Of a DNA stretch of 10,196 nucleotides, positions 3,813-10,196 are shown one piece after another; positions within the stretch are counted from its first letter, which is position 1, and each line of letters opens with the position of its first letter. A model generated the notes under the pieces. That model was not told where the DNA came from. It was given only the letters and a program-made list of their open reading frames with translations, and did not search any database. The stretch is from Clostridium sp. UBA4746 (GTDB lineage: Bacteria > Bacillota > Clostridia > Clostridiales > Clostridiaceae), in the NCBI GenBank assembly GCA_002403785.1, contig DHIM01000016.1, positions 20,370-30,565 of the forward strand, given 5' to 3'. Position numbers and translations under genes: made by a program.

Positions 3813-5427
3813 ATTTGTACATAAGTTCTAATTCTCTTTGAACTACATCATTTTCTATGAATTCATCATAAGTCATTATTTTATCCATTAATCCCTTAGG
3901 CGTAATCTCTATTATTCTATTTGCAACTGTTGCAATTAGCTGAGAATCCTGAGACGTAAGTAACATTGTTCCGGTATAACTAGTCATACCATTGTTTAAA
4001 GCAGTAATAGACTCTAAGTCTAAATGGTTAGTAGGCTCATCAAATATTAATACATTAGCATTACTAAGCATCATTTTAGAAAGCATACATCTAACCTTTT
4101 CTCCACCAGACAATACACTAGCTTTTTTAAGAGCTTCTTCTCCTGAGAAAAGCATTCTACCTAAAAAGCCTCTAATAAAGCTTTCAGCCTTATCCTCAGA
4201 GTACTGCCTGAGCCAATCAACCAAGGTACAATCTAGGCCATTAAAATATTCTGTGTTATCTTTTGGTAAATAAGCTTGAGATGTAGTAACTCCCCATTTA
4301 ACCTCACCACTATCTGGCTCCATTTCACCCATTAATATTTTAAAAAGTGTAGTCTTAGCTATTTCATCTGCCCCAGTGAACGCAATCTTATCTCCCTTAC
4401 TAACTATAAACGATACATTATCAAGAAGTATTTCTCCATCCACAGTTTTACTTAAATTCTCAACTGTCAATAAATCATTTCCAGCTTCTCTTTCTGGCTT
4501 AAACCCAACAAAAGGATATTTACGAGAAGAAGGTTTTATATCATCTAAAGTCAGTTTATCTAATTGCTTTTTACGAGAAGTAGCTTGTTTTGCTTTAGAT
4601 GCATTAGAGCTAAATCTAGCAATAAAGCTTTGTAATTCAGCAATTTTTTCTTCTTTTTTCTTATTTTGATCTTTAGCCATTTGAAGGGCCAACTGACTAG
4701 ACTCATACCAAAAATCATAATTTCCAACAAACAGTTGAATTTTACTAAAGTCTATATCTGCAACATGAGTACATATTTTGTTCAAGAAATGTCTATCATG
4801 AGAAACAACTATAACGGTACTCTCAAAATTAAGCAAAAAACTTTCAAGCCAATTTTTAGACTTTACATCTAAATTGTTTGTAGGCTCATCTAGTAATAAA
4901 ATATCTGGCTTACCAAATAAAGTTTGAGCAAGGAGTACCTTAACTTTTTCCGATCCTGTTAATTCCTTCATTTTTTTATTTTGAAGTTCTTCGTTTATTC
5001 CGAGTCCCATTAACAGAGTTGAAGCTTCTGATTCAGCTTCCCATCCATTAAGTTCTGCAAATTCACCTTCTAGTACTGAAGCTCTAATTCCATCTTTATC
5101 AGTAAAATCTGTTTTTGCATATAATTCATCTTTTTCATGCATAATTTCAAATAGTCTTACATGTCCCATCATTACTGTTTGAAGAACCTCATGTTCATCA
5201 AATTCAAAATGATCCTGCTTTAAAACTGCTAATCTTTCTCCTGGAGTAATGAAAACGTCTCCGGTATTAGCTTCAATCTCACCAGATAATATTTTAAGAA
5301 ATGTTGATTTACCAGCACCATTAGCGCCAATTAATCCATAACAATTACCAGGATTAAATTTTATATTAACATTATCAAATAATTTACGTGCACCATATCT
5401 TAAACTTATGTTATTTGTACTAATCAT
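3811..5427 (-). CDS. ykpA: ABC-F family ATPase (YkpA/YbiT type)
   Basis: A 538-residue soluble protein with two ATP-binding cassettes and no membrane segments, typical of ABC-F proteins, which act at the ribosomal E site to help stalled translation. NBD1 has Walker A GANGAGKST (34-42), signature LTGSE (156-160), Walker B ILLLDEP (176-182, catalytic E181) and H-loop H210. The charged linker at about 240-310 corresponds to the tRNA-interacting domain. NBD2 has a degenerate P-loop (G352-ADEIAK358-TT), signature LSGGEK (439-444), Walker B VLIFDE (459-464), and TSQD (491-494) where a histidine switch is expected. Length and sequence match Bacillus YkpA, whose NBD1 signature and NBD2 P-loop are, as I recall, also non-standard. 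It lacks the long linker of antibiotic-resistance ABC-F proteins, so a housekeeping role is likelier. The GGAGG is 13 nt from the ATG, a long spacing. Confidence 0.93.
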   Translation of the reverse strand: MISTNNISLRYGARKLFDNVNIKFNPGNCYGLIGANGAGKSTFLKILSGEIEANTGDVFITPGERLAVLKQDHFEFDEHEVLQTVMMGHVRLFEIMHEKDELYAKTDFTDKDGIRASVLEGEFAELNGWEAESEASTLLMGLGINEELQNKKMKELTGSEKVKVLLAQTLFGKPDILLLDEPTNNLDVKSKNWLESFLLNFESTVIVVSHDRHFLNKICTHVADIDFSKIQLFVGNYDFWYESSQLALQMAKDQNKKKEEKIAELQSFIARFSSNASKAKQATSRKKQLDKLTLDDIKPSSRKYPFVGFKPEREAGNDLLTVENLSKTVDGEILLDNVSFIVSKGDKIAFTGADEIAKTTLFKILMGEMEPDSGEVKWGVTTSQAYLPKDNTEYFNGLDCTLVDWLRQYSEDKAESFIRGFLGRMLFSGEEALKKASVLSGGEKVRCMLSKMMLSNANVLIFDEPTNHLDLESITALNNGMTSYTGTMLLTSQDSQLIATVANRIIEITPKGLMDKIMTYDEFIENDVVQRELELMYK

Positions 5428-5483
5428 ATATTTTTATATACCTCCATATTAAGTAATTTCATTATAGTGGAAACTACTCAGCC

Positions 5484-5492
5484 ATTATACCA
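5484..5492 (-). promoter_or_regulatory. Extended -10 promoter for the ABC-F gene
   Basis: On the minus strand TGG-TATAAT (TG at 5491-5492, hexamer at 5484-5489) forms an extended -10 element without an obvious -35. It lies in the 114-bp gap after the DEAD-box gene, giving a leader of about 50 nt. A second TATAAT at 5461-5466 lacks supporting elements. No terminator is visible after the helicase gene, so read-through from recQ is also possible. Confidence 0.5.
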
Positions 5493-5541
5493 CAAGGAAC
5501 CTAACTAGGCTATTGTAATTTATTCCTTCTGTTTGTCCGTA

Positions 5542-6756
5542 TTATTTCTTATTATAATTTGATGATTTGCTATCTGTTCTAGAATTATGTTCTGAGAACC
5601 TATCTTTAGGTATGATTTTTGGATCAGTAATCTTTCCCATGTGGATTTCTTTTCGAAGAATTTCTATATTAAAATCTCTTGCATAGTTTTTAATAAGATC
5701 AAGTTCTCTCTCTTCAGCTATGGATAGTGCCAGCCCTTTCTCTCCCATTCTTCCTGTTCTACCAACTCTATGCAAATAGTCTTTCGAGTTTTCTGGTATA
5801 TCAAGATTGAATATATGAGATACTCCTACTATATCCAGTCCTCTAGCTGCTAAATCCGAAGCGACTAAAAGTTGAATCTTACCATCATTGAAATCCTCAA
5901 GTGCTTTCTTTCTATTGATTTTTTCAGATGATCCATGAATTCCCTCTACTTTTAAGCCATGAAAGCTTAGTTTTGAAGTTGTAATCTCTACCTCATCACT
6001 TTTATTTATAAATATTATTGCCTTTTCAGGTTTAGTAGCGCTTATAAGTTTCCTTAAGAGTTCCATTTTATCTCTCTTTTCTACTACAAAATACATATGT
6101 TCTATATTGGGGTTTACAACGCTTTTATCTCCCACTTTAATTACCTCTGGGTCCTTCATAAGCGTTTTAGCAATTTCTACTACTTTAAGTGAAATCGTAG
6201 CTGAAAATAACATAAGTTGTCTATCGCGAAGAGTAGTTTTTATTATAGCTTTTACCCCATCTATGTTGTTTTCATCTATCATTCTATCGCCTTCATCTAT
6301 TACTATAGTCTTAACTCCATGTGATTTTAGTTTCTTCATTGTTATAAGTTCTAAAATTCTTCCAGCTGATCCCACTATTATATGTGGTTTTTCCTTTAGA
6401 GCCTCTAATTGCCTTTTAATATTAACATTACCTATTATACTAGTTGATTTAACAAAACTATTTGAGTTCACTGATAACAATTCTACCTGCTTATGTATTT
6501 GCATTGCAAGCTCATGAGTAGGCGCAAGTATAATTGCTTGAATATCCTTTGATGTTATATCTATTTTTTGGAATATAGGTAATAAATAAGCTAAAGTTTT
6601 ACCCGTACCTGTTTCTGACTCTCCGATGATGTCCTCACCTGCAAGGCCCATTGGTATAGCCTTAACCTGAATTTCTGTAGGACTTTCAATGCCTTGTTTG
6701 ATAAGGCCTTCTATGAGGTTCTCTCTTAATCCTAGTTCATTAAATGATTTATCCAT
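5542..6756 (-). CDS. DEAD-box-type ATP-dependent RNA helicase (CshC/YfmL-like), motif II DEGD
   Basis: A 404-residue helicase with two RecA-like domains. Visible motifs: Q motif with Q30, motif I SETGTGKT (47-54), Ia APTHELA (78-84), Ib region SAGR (130-133), II DEGD (154-157), III SAT (185-187), IV IIFINK (247-252), V ARGLDI (304-309) and VI HRVGRTGR (329-336). The tail after about 375 is short, polar and basic, without an RNA-binding module, unlike the DbpA or CshA types. The segment IIKTTLRDRQL before SAT and the KPHIIVG segment resemble Bacillus YfmL (CshC), linked to ribosome assembly and cold growth. Two departures stand out: DEGD for DEAD, and AGR for the usual PGR. The core ATPase residues K53, D154, E155 and R332-R336 remain, so activity is expected. 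It starts 15 bp after the recQ stop, with AAGGAGA (6761-6767) in the gap: one operon. Confidence 0.94.
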   Translation of the reverse strand: MDKSFNELGLRENLIEGLIKQGIESPTEIQVKAIPMGLAGEDIIGESETGTGKTLAYLLPIFQKIDITSKDIQAIILAPTHELAMQIHKQVELLSVNSNSFVKSTSIIGNVNIKRQLEALKEKPHIIVGSAGRILELITMKKLKSHGVKTIVIDEGDRMIDENNIDGVKAIIKTTLRDRQLMLFSATISLKVVEIAKTLMKDPEVIKVGDKSVVNPNIEHMYFVVEKRDKMELLRKLISATKPEKAIIFINKSDEVEITTSKLSFHGLKVEGIHGSSEKINRKKALEDFNDGKIQLLVASDLAARGLDIVGVSHIFNLDIPENSKDYLHRVGRTGRMGEKGLALSIAEERELDLIKNYARDFNIEILRKEIHMGKITDPKIIPKDRFSEHNSRTDSKSSNYNKK

Positions 6757-6771
6757 TTTCTCTCCTTTATT

Positions 6772-8943
6772 CTAAGAAATCTTGTTGTTAGCGTATTTAA
6801 ATATTGCTGCCTTTATAGCTAAATAATCTATTTCATTTGGCAATGCTTCTTTGATAGGTTTTAATTTTGAAGCTCCAATTTTTTCTATGACTTCAATAAT
6901 TAGTGCTTCATGATTTTTCGGAATAAAATCATCTAAATTTACATCAAAACCTTCATATGCACATTTTAATATATGGTCTTGAACTGTCAGGCTTTTAAGT
7001 TTTCTCAATTCTATTATGTCCGCTATACTTTTGCCTTGTTTATACATATTATAAGTAATAACATAGCTAGGCACCTTTTCTTCATTTTTGCCATCCTGTT
7101 CAACTGCACTTTCCGCCTGGCCATCGCCCACTTCTTCATTATATAGTATTTCTTCCTTTAATTCTATATTGTTTTCCTTCATATATTTTTTGATGACCCC
7201 AATAAATTCTTCTCCGTACTTACTAAGCTTAGATTCCCCTACCCCTTTGATGTTGAGCATTTCTTTTTCATTTATGGGGAAATATTCGCTCATCTCTCTT
7301 AGTGCACTATCTGCAAAAACAATATATGGGGGAACTTTTTCTCTCTCTGAAATATCTTTTCGTAGTACTTTCAGTATTTCAAATAGCCCTGTATCCTTAA
7401 CTGCTTTAGCTTTCTTTTTCTCCACTTTCTGATACACTTTTTCTTCATTTCTGAGTACTGCCACAGCTTTATCTTTTAAATGAACCACTGGAAACTGACC
7501 ATCTGCAAGTGATAGATATTCTTCTGCTGTAAGCACATTTATAAGATCTCTTATCTCTTTAACAGTATATTGTTTTATTATTCCATAGGTAGATAACTTA
7601 TTAAATCCAAGGTCTAGAACCTTTTTATTCTTTGAGCCACGAAGAACCTCTGCAATTAATGAAGTACCATACCTCTCCTTCATCCGAAATATACAAGAGA
7701 AGATTTTTTGTGCCTCAATAGTTATATCTACGAGTTCACTTTCATCATTACAGGTACTACAATTGCCACATTTGTCTTGAACATTTTCTTCACCAAAGTA
7801 TTCTAAAATAAACTTTCGTAGACATCTGCTCGTGTGTGAATAATCAACCATAGCTTGAAGTTTTTTGTATTCATTTACCTTTCTTTGAGGTGACACAGTG
7901 CTTTGTTCTATAAAGAACTTTTGAAGTAGAACGTCCGCTGCAGAAAATAACAATATACATTCACTTGGCTCGCCATCACGACCTCCACGTCCTGCTTCTT
8001 GATAATACGCTTCCATGCTCTTTGTCAAATTATAATGGATCACATATCTAACGTTTGATTTATCTATTCCCATCCCAAAAGCATTTGTAGCTATAATAAT
8101 GTTGATATCGTCATACAAAAACTTTTCTTGGTTTTGCTTTCGCTCTTCATCTCCAAGTCCCGCATGGTATTTACCTACATTATATCCCTTTTTATGCAAA
8201 AGCTCATAAAGATTATTCGTTTCCTTCCTTGTAGCAGTGTAAATTATCCCTACTTGATCTTTATTATCTTGGATGTATTTCAGTATAAAATCTCTTTTGT
8301 TTTCTCCACGAATAACAGTAAAACTCAAATTTTCTCTATTAAAACCAGTTACATAGACATCTGGCTCTCTTAATTTTAATAACTTTATAACATCCAGCCT
8401 TACTTCCTGCGTTGCAGTAGCCGTAAATGCTGCTATAATTGGTCTCCCCGGTAATTTTTCTATCAAACCAGAAATTGCTGCGTAGCTAGGTCTAAAATCA
8501 TGTCCCCATTGAGATACACAATGAGCTTCATCCACTGCTAAAAGCGATATTGTTAATCTATCTAACATATTGCAGAAGAAGTCTGACTCTAGCCTTTCTG
8601 GGGCAACATAAAGAAGCTTAACTTCCCCTGCAGCTACCTTATTAATTCTTTCATTAACTTCATTAATACTTAATGAACTATTTATATATGTTGCAGCTAT
8701 CCCTATACTATTTAAAGTATCTACTTGATCCTTCATAAGTGATATAAGTGGTGATATTACAAGTGTTACTCCCTTGAGCATTAAAGCAGGTATCTGATAA
8801 CACACCGACTTTCCTGCCCCTGTAGGCATTACAGCAAATGTATCTTTTCCACCTAAAATACTATCTATTACATCTTCTTGTCCTTTTCTAAAATTATCAT
8901 ATCCATAATACTTCTTTAATTTTTCTTGTGCTTCACGCAACAT
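6772..8943 (-). CDS. recQ: ATP-dependent DNA helicase RecQ with C-terminal HTH_40-like domain
   Basis: A 723-residue superfamily 2, 3'-5' DNA helicase acting in recombination and replication-fork repair. Order of parts: helicase core with MPTGAGKS (39-46), DEAH (138-141), the aromatic-rich loop HCVSQWGHDFRP (141-152), FTATAT (173-178) and motif VI QEAGRGGRDG (315-324). The RecQ zinc site follows, with C374, C392, C395 and C398, then an RQC winged helix at about 405-510 and an HRDC domain at about 516-590. An acidic linker (596-622) leads to a C-terminal region (625-715; YKQGKSIADIIELRKLKSLTVQDHI) of the HTH_40 type, found in many Firmicutes RecQ proteins. It is about 110 residues longer than E. 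coli RecQ because of this addition. The start ATG at 8943 follows GAGAGGAAG (8952-8960). It is first in an operon with the DEAD-box gene. No catalytic residue is lost. Confidence 0.97.
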   Translation of the reverse strand: MLREAQEKLKKYYGYDNFRKGQEDVIDSILGGKDTFAVMPTGAGKSVCYQIPALMLKGVTLVISPLISLMKDQVDTLNSIGIAATYINSSLSINEVNERINKVAAGEVKLLYVAPERLESDFFCNMLDRLTISLLAVDEAHCVSQWGHDFRPSYAAISGLIEKLPGRPIIAAFTATATQEVRLDVIKLLKLREPDVYVTGFNRENLSFTVIRGENKRDFILKYIQDNKDQVGIIYTATRKETNNLYELLHKKGYNVGKYHAGLGDEERKQNQEKFLYDDINIIIATNAFGMGIDKSNVRYVIHYNLTKSMEAYYQEAGRGGRDGEPSECILLFSAADVLLQKFFIEQSTVSPQRKVNEYKKLQAMVDYSHTSRCLRKFILEYFGEENVQDKCGNCSTCNDESELVDITIEAQKIFSCIFRMKERYGTSLIAEVLRGSKNKKVLDLGFNKLSTYGIIKQYTVKEIRDLINVLTAEEYLSLADGQFPVVHLKDKAVAVLRNEEKVYQKVEKKKAKAVKDTGLFEILKVLRKDISEREKVPPYIVFADSALREMSEYFPINEKEMLNIKGVGESKLSKYGEEFIGVIKKYMKENNIELKEEILYNEEVGDGQAESAVEQDGKNEEKVPSYVITYNMYKQGKSIADIIELRKLKSLTVQDHILKCAYEGFDVNLDDFIPKNHEALIIEVIEKIGASKLKPIKEALPNEIDYLAIKAAIFKYANNKIS

Positions 8944-8982
8944 ACATATTTCTTCCTCTCATCCGTAATAATTTCTTACAAT

Positions 8983-8991
8983 AGTATAACA
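8983..8991 (-). promoter_or_regulatory. Extended -10 promoter for recQ
   Basis: On the minus strand TGT-TATACT (TG at 8990-8991, hexamer at 8983-8988) forms an extended -10 box 40 bp upstream of the recQ start. The -35 region (GTACAA at about 17 bp) is poor. I see no LexA (SOS) box next to it. Confidence 0.5.
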
Positions 8992-9032
8992 TTATTTTTA
9001 AAGTTTTGTACCTTTATGATGATGAAATTCGC

Positions 9033-9065
9033 ATTTGTTTTAGATACATGTAATCTAAAACAAAT
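9033..9065. repeat. Perfect 13-bp inverted repeat between lytTR and recQ
   Basis: ATTTGTTTTAGAT (9033-9045) and its exact complement (9053-9065) flank the 7-nt loop ACATGTA. It abuts the next hairpin at 9064. It lies between the LytTR stop and the recQ promoter. It is not followed by a T-run, so it looks more like an operator or structural element than a classical terminator. Confidence 0.8.
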
Positions 9066-9106
9066 AAATTCACTTTTCTATTTATAAAATAAAAAAGTGA
9101 ATTTAT
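9064..9106 (-). terminator. AT-rich hairpin, probable terminator of the LytTR gene
   Basis: The arms at 9064-9077 and 9093-9106 pair perfectly over 14 bp around a 15-nt loop. Read on the minus strand, the stem is followed by TTTGTTTT. It begins about 110 bp after the LytTR stop. The stem has only three G-C pairs, so termination strength is uncertain. Confidence 0.5.
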
Positions 9107-9134
9107 AGAAAACGAATTTATAAAAAGTAAATTT
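9090..9134. repeat. Three degenerate 15-bp direct repeats
   Basis: TAAAAAAGTGAATTT (9090-9104), ATAGAAAACGAATTT (9105-9119) and ATAAAAAGTAAATTT (9120-9134) are head-to-tail copies of one unit. A fourth copy of the core, inverted, forms the left arm of the hairpin at 9064-9077. Then GTAAATTTAC (9127-9136) is a perfect 10-bp palindrome at the edge. Confidence 0.65.
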
Positions 9135-9217
9135 ACAAAAGTCCCCTCTAATATTCCTTAAACTCAAGTACATTTAATTCCAATACATTTTCAGCTTTAT
9201 ATAATACTTCATTAGAA

Positions 9218-9952
9218 TTATATATTAATTATTTTTTTAAAATCCTTAACATAATGTCTGCTAACAGGTACTTCCTCTTTTAAACCCTCTATTTGAAGCA
9301 AAAATGTGCTATTATACGACGGAACTATTTTATAGATTCTATCTAAATTAACTAAATAACTTTTATGACTTCTAAAAAAGTTATGATTAATTAATTTATT
9401 TCCTAATTGAGTTAAAGTGTCATGTGTTGTAAAAGTGGAATCTCCCGTAAAAACAAAAACTTCTTTATTTAATACAGTACAATATAATATATCTTGTGGA
9501 TGCACAAGATATATGCACTCGTCCTTCCAAAGTGGTAACTTTATCATACCTTCCATTGTTCTTTGTTCTGAGAATATATTTTTATTACAATTATATCTTT
9601 CATTTATCTTATCCATTGTAAGCTCTAGTCTTTTCTTTGAAAATGGTTTTAGAACATAATCAATAACATTCATTTCAAACGCTTTTATAGCATATTTATC
9701 TAGTGCTGTTACAAACACAATACTTACTGAAAAATCCAGCTTACATACCTCGTCAGCCAAAGTAAAATCATCTTTTTCTGGCATTTCTATATCTAAAAAC
9801 ACAATTTCCGGTCTAGCTTTTTTTATAAATTCTAAAGCGGTTGAGGCGCTTAAATATTTTCCTATGATTTCCATTTCACTATATTCGCTTAAAATAAAAC
9901 CTAATTCATCTAAAGACAATTGCTCATAATCTACTAAAACTACTTTTAACAT
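9218..9952 (-). CDS. LytTR-family response regulator (AlgR/AgrA/LytR type)
   Basis: A 244-residue cytoplasmic transcription regulator. Residues 1-118 are a receiver domain: VVLVDYE (4-10), phosphoacceptor D54 (VFLDIEMP), T82 (VTALDKYAIKAF) and K102 (LKPFSKK). Residues about 135-240 are a LytTR DNA-binding domain with the hallmark FFRSHKSYLVNLDRI (192-206) and VPVSRHYVKDFKK. Such proteins bind pairs of short direct repeats to control autolysis, virulence, bacteriocin or competence genes. Two oddities: the acidic pair usually written DDE reads D8-Y9-E10, and the MPGxxG segment is MPEKDD. No histidine kinase lies next to it in the window, so the partner may be upstream or elsewhere. Start choice: an ATG at 9965-9967 opens the frame but lacks a ribosome binding site and lies inside the G-rich sequence. 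The ATG at 9950-9952 has GGGTGGGGTG just upstream and gives a normal N-terminus. Confidence 0.93.
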   Translation of the reverse strand: MLKVVLVDYEQLSLDELGFILSEYSEMEIIGKYLSASTALEFIKKARPEIVFLDIEMPEKDDFTLADEVCKLDFSVSIVFVTALDKYAIKAFEMNVIDYVLKPFSKKRLELTMDKINERYNCNKNIFSEQRTMEGMIKLPLWKDECIYLVHPQDILYCTVLNKEVFVFTGDSTFTTHDTLTQLGNKLINHNFFRSHKSYLVNLDRIYKIVPSYNSTFLLQIEGLKEEVPVSRHYVKDFKKIINI

Positions 9953-9955
9953 ATA

Positions 9956-9965
9956 CACCCCACCC
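9956..9965 (-). promoter_or_regulatory. G-rich ribosome binding site deciding the LytTR start
   Basis: GGGTGGGGTG on the minus strand sits 3 nt (5 nt from the GGGG core) before the ATG at 9952. It overlaps codons 1-4 of the longer frame opened at 9967, so the upstream ATG is unlikely to be used. Confidence 0.65.
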
Positions 9966-9993
9966 ATATTTAAATTTCATTCTACTAATAAAA

Positions 9994-10011
9994 GTAAATT
10001 GTTAAATTTAC
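9994..10011. repeat. Palindrome GTAAATT-N4-AATTTAC upstream of the LytTR gene
   Basis: Perfect 7-bp arms flank GTTA, 42 bp upstream of the LytTR ATG. A compact version of the same arms, GTAAATTTAC, lies downstream of the gene at 9127-9136. It could be an operator in the leader, but such AT palindromes are common by chance here. Confidence 0.4.
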
Positions 10012-10143
10012 CTATTTTATTTACTATCACAAATATTTTCCCCTTTAAAACATTTATGTAACTTAATATCTTATTTTATATTTAACTATTATATCGTGCG
10101 ATTTACTATTTACCTTAGCAAATAAAAATTTTATTTTTAACTA

Positions 10144-10172
10144 TATATAAATAATCTTAATAATTGACGCAA
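10144..10172 (-). promoter_or_regulatory. Possible promoter for the LytTR gene
   Basis: On the minus strand TTGCGT (10167-10172), a 17-bp spacer and TATATA (10144-10149) fit a sigma-A promoter. An alternative is the perfect TATAAT at 10088-10093, next to an ATCG-TG-CGAT palindrome (10093-10102) but without a -35. The spacer also holds an AAATAAAA-A-TTTTATTT palindrome (10120-10136). No other gene is visible from 9968 to the window end. Confidence 0.4.
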
Positions 10173-10196
10173 AATGTATTAATAGTAGGGTATATT

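Noticed and set aside
3811..5427. Antibiotic-resistance ABC-F gene
   Set aside because: Sequence and length match the housekeeping YkpA/YbiT group. There is no extended resistance-type linker, no leader attenuator and no mobile element nearby.
5494..5528. Terminator after the DEAD-box gene from AAGGAA/TTCCTT arms
   Set aside because: Only 6 bp around a large loop, with no T-run on the minus strand after it, and it runs into the extended -10 promoter of the ABC-F gene.
8944..9032. SOS (LexA) box upstream of recQ
   Set aside because: No GAAC-N4-GTTC type motif is present; only an extended -10 promoter can be supported.
9078..9173. 31-residue minus-strand frame (MYLSLRNIRGDF..., with repeated FYKF units) after the LytTR gene
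   Set aside because: No Shine-Dalgarno sequence. The peptide repeats only reflect the 15-bp DNA repeats, and the frame ends in the loop of a hairpin.
9139..9220. Possible frameshifted extension of the LytTR protein through the A-run near its stop codon
   Set aside because: Adding or removing one A near the stop gives an immediate stop in each case, and the protein already has a complete LytTR domain of normal length.

Overview
The window comes from a low-G+C Gram-positive bacterium, most likely a Clostridium or close relative. The evidence is the very A+T-rich spacers, strong AGGAGG-type ribosome binding sites, AT-rich hairpin terminators, and a gene set typical of Clostridia: a DUF6465-like protein, a YvrJ-family peptide, a YkpA/YbiT-type ABC-F protein, and a RecQ with a C-terminal HTH_40-like domain. 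I see no rRNA, tRNA, CRISPR array, insertion sequence or prophage structural gene.

Layout. Positions 1-131 hold the 3' end of a plus-strand gene, probably a HAD phosphatase. It converges on a minus-strand pair, an M24 aminopeptidase followed by endonuclease IV (nfo), with a shared bidirectional terminator at 131-182. Next come two small minus-strand genes, a Lys/Ala-rich DUF6465-like protein and a 53-residue YvrJ-family peptide at 3062-3223. A divergent spacer of about 310 bp separates these from a plus-strand Gly/Cys-rich 73-residue protein. From 3811 onward everything is on the minus strand: an ABC-F ATPase, a DEAD-box-type helicase (motif II reads DEGD), RecQ, and a LytTR response regulator without a visible kinase partner.

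How the genes work together. RecQ and the DEAD-box protein are 15 bp apart and very likely one transcript, joining a DNA and an RNA helicase. The aminopeptidase and nfo are probably co-transcribed. Nfo and RecQ are DNA repair and recombination functions. The ABC-F and DEAD-box proteins are associated with ribosomes and RNA. The LytTR regulator's targets are not identifiable here.

Points of most interest. I do not see a convincing new multi-gene defence or metabolic system. The less-explained material is (i) the control region of the DUF6465-like gene, which has a near-consensus promoter, three GGCAT motifs at the predicted transcription start, a 15-bp tandem repeat, and an orphan Shine-Dalgarno resembling the cry3A mRNA stabiliser; (ii) the Gly/Cys-rich mini-protein; (iii) tandem hairpins and 15-bp degenerate repeats between lytTR and recQ; and (iv) non-canonical active-site residues in three otherwise ordinary proteins (ABC-F, DEAD-box, LytTR receiver). 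The ribosome binding sites argue for start codons downstream of the longest open frame in the M24 peptidase and the LytTR gene, and for the second of two in-frame ATGs in YvrJ.
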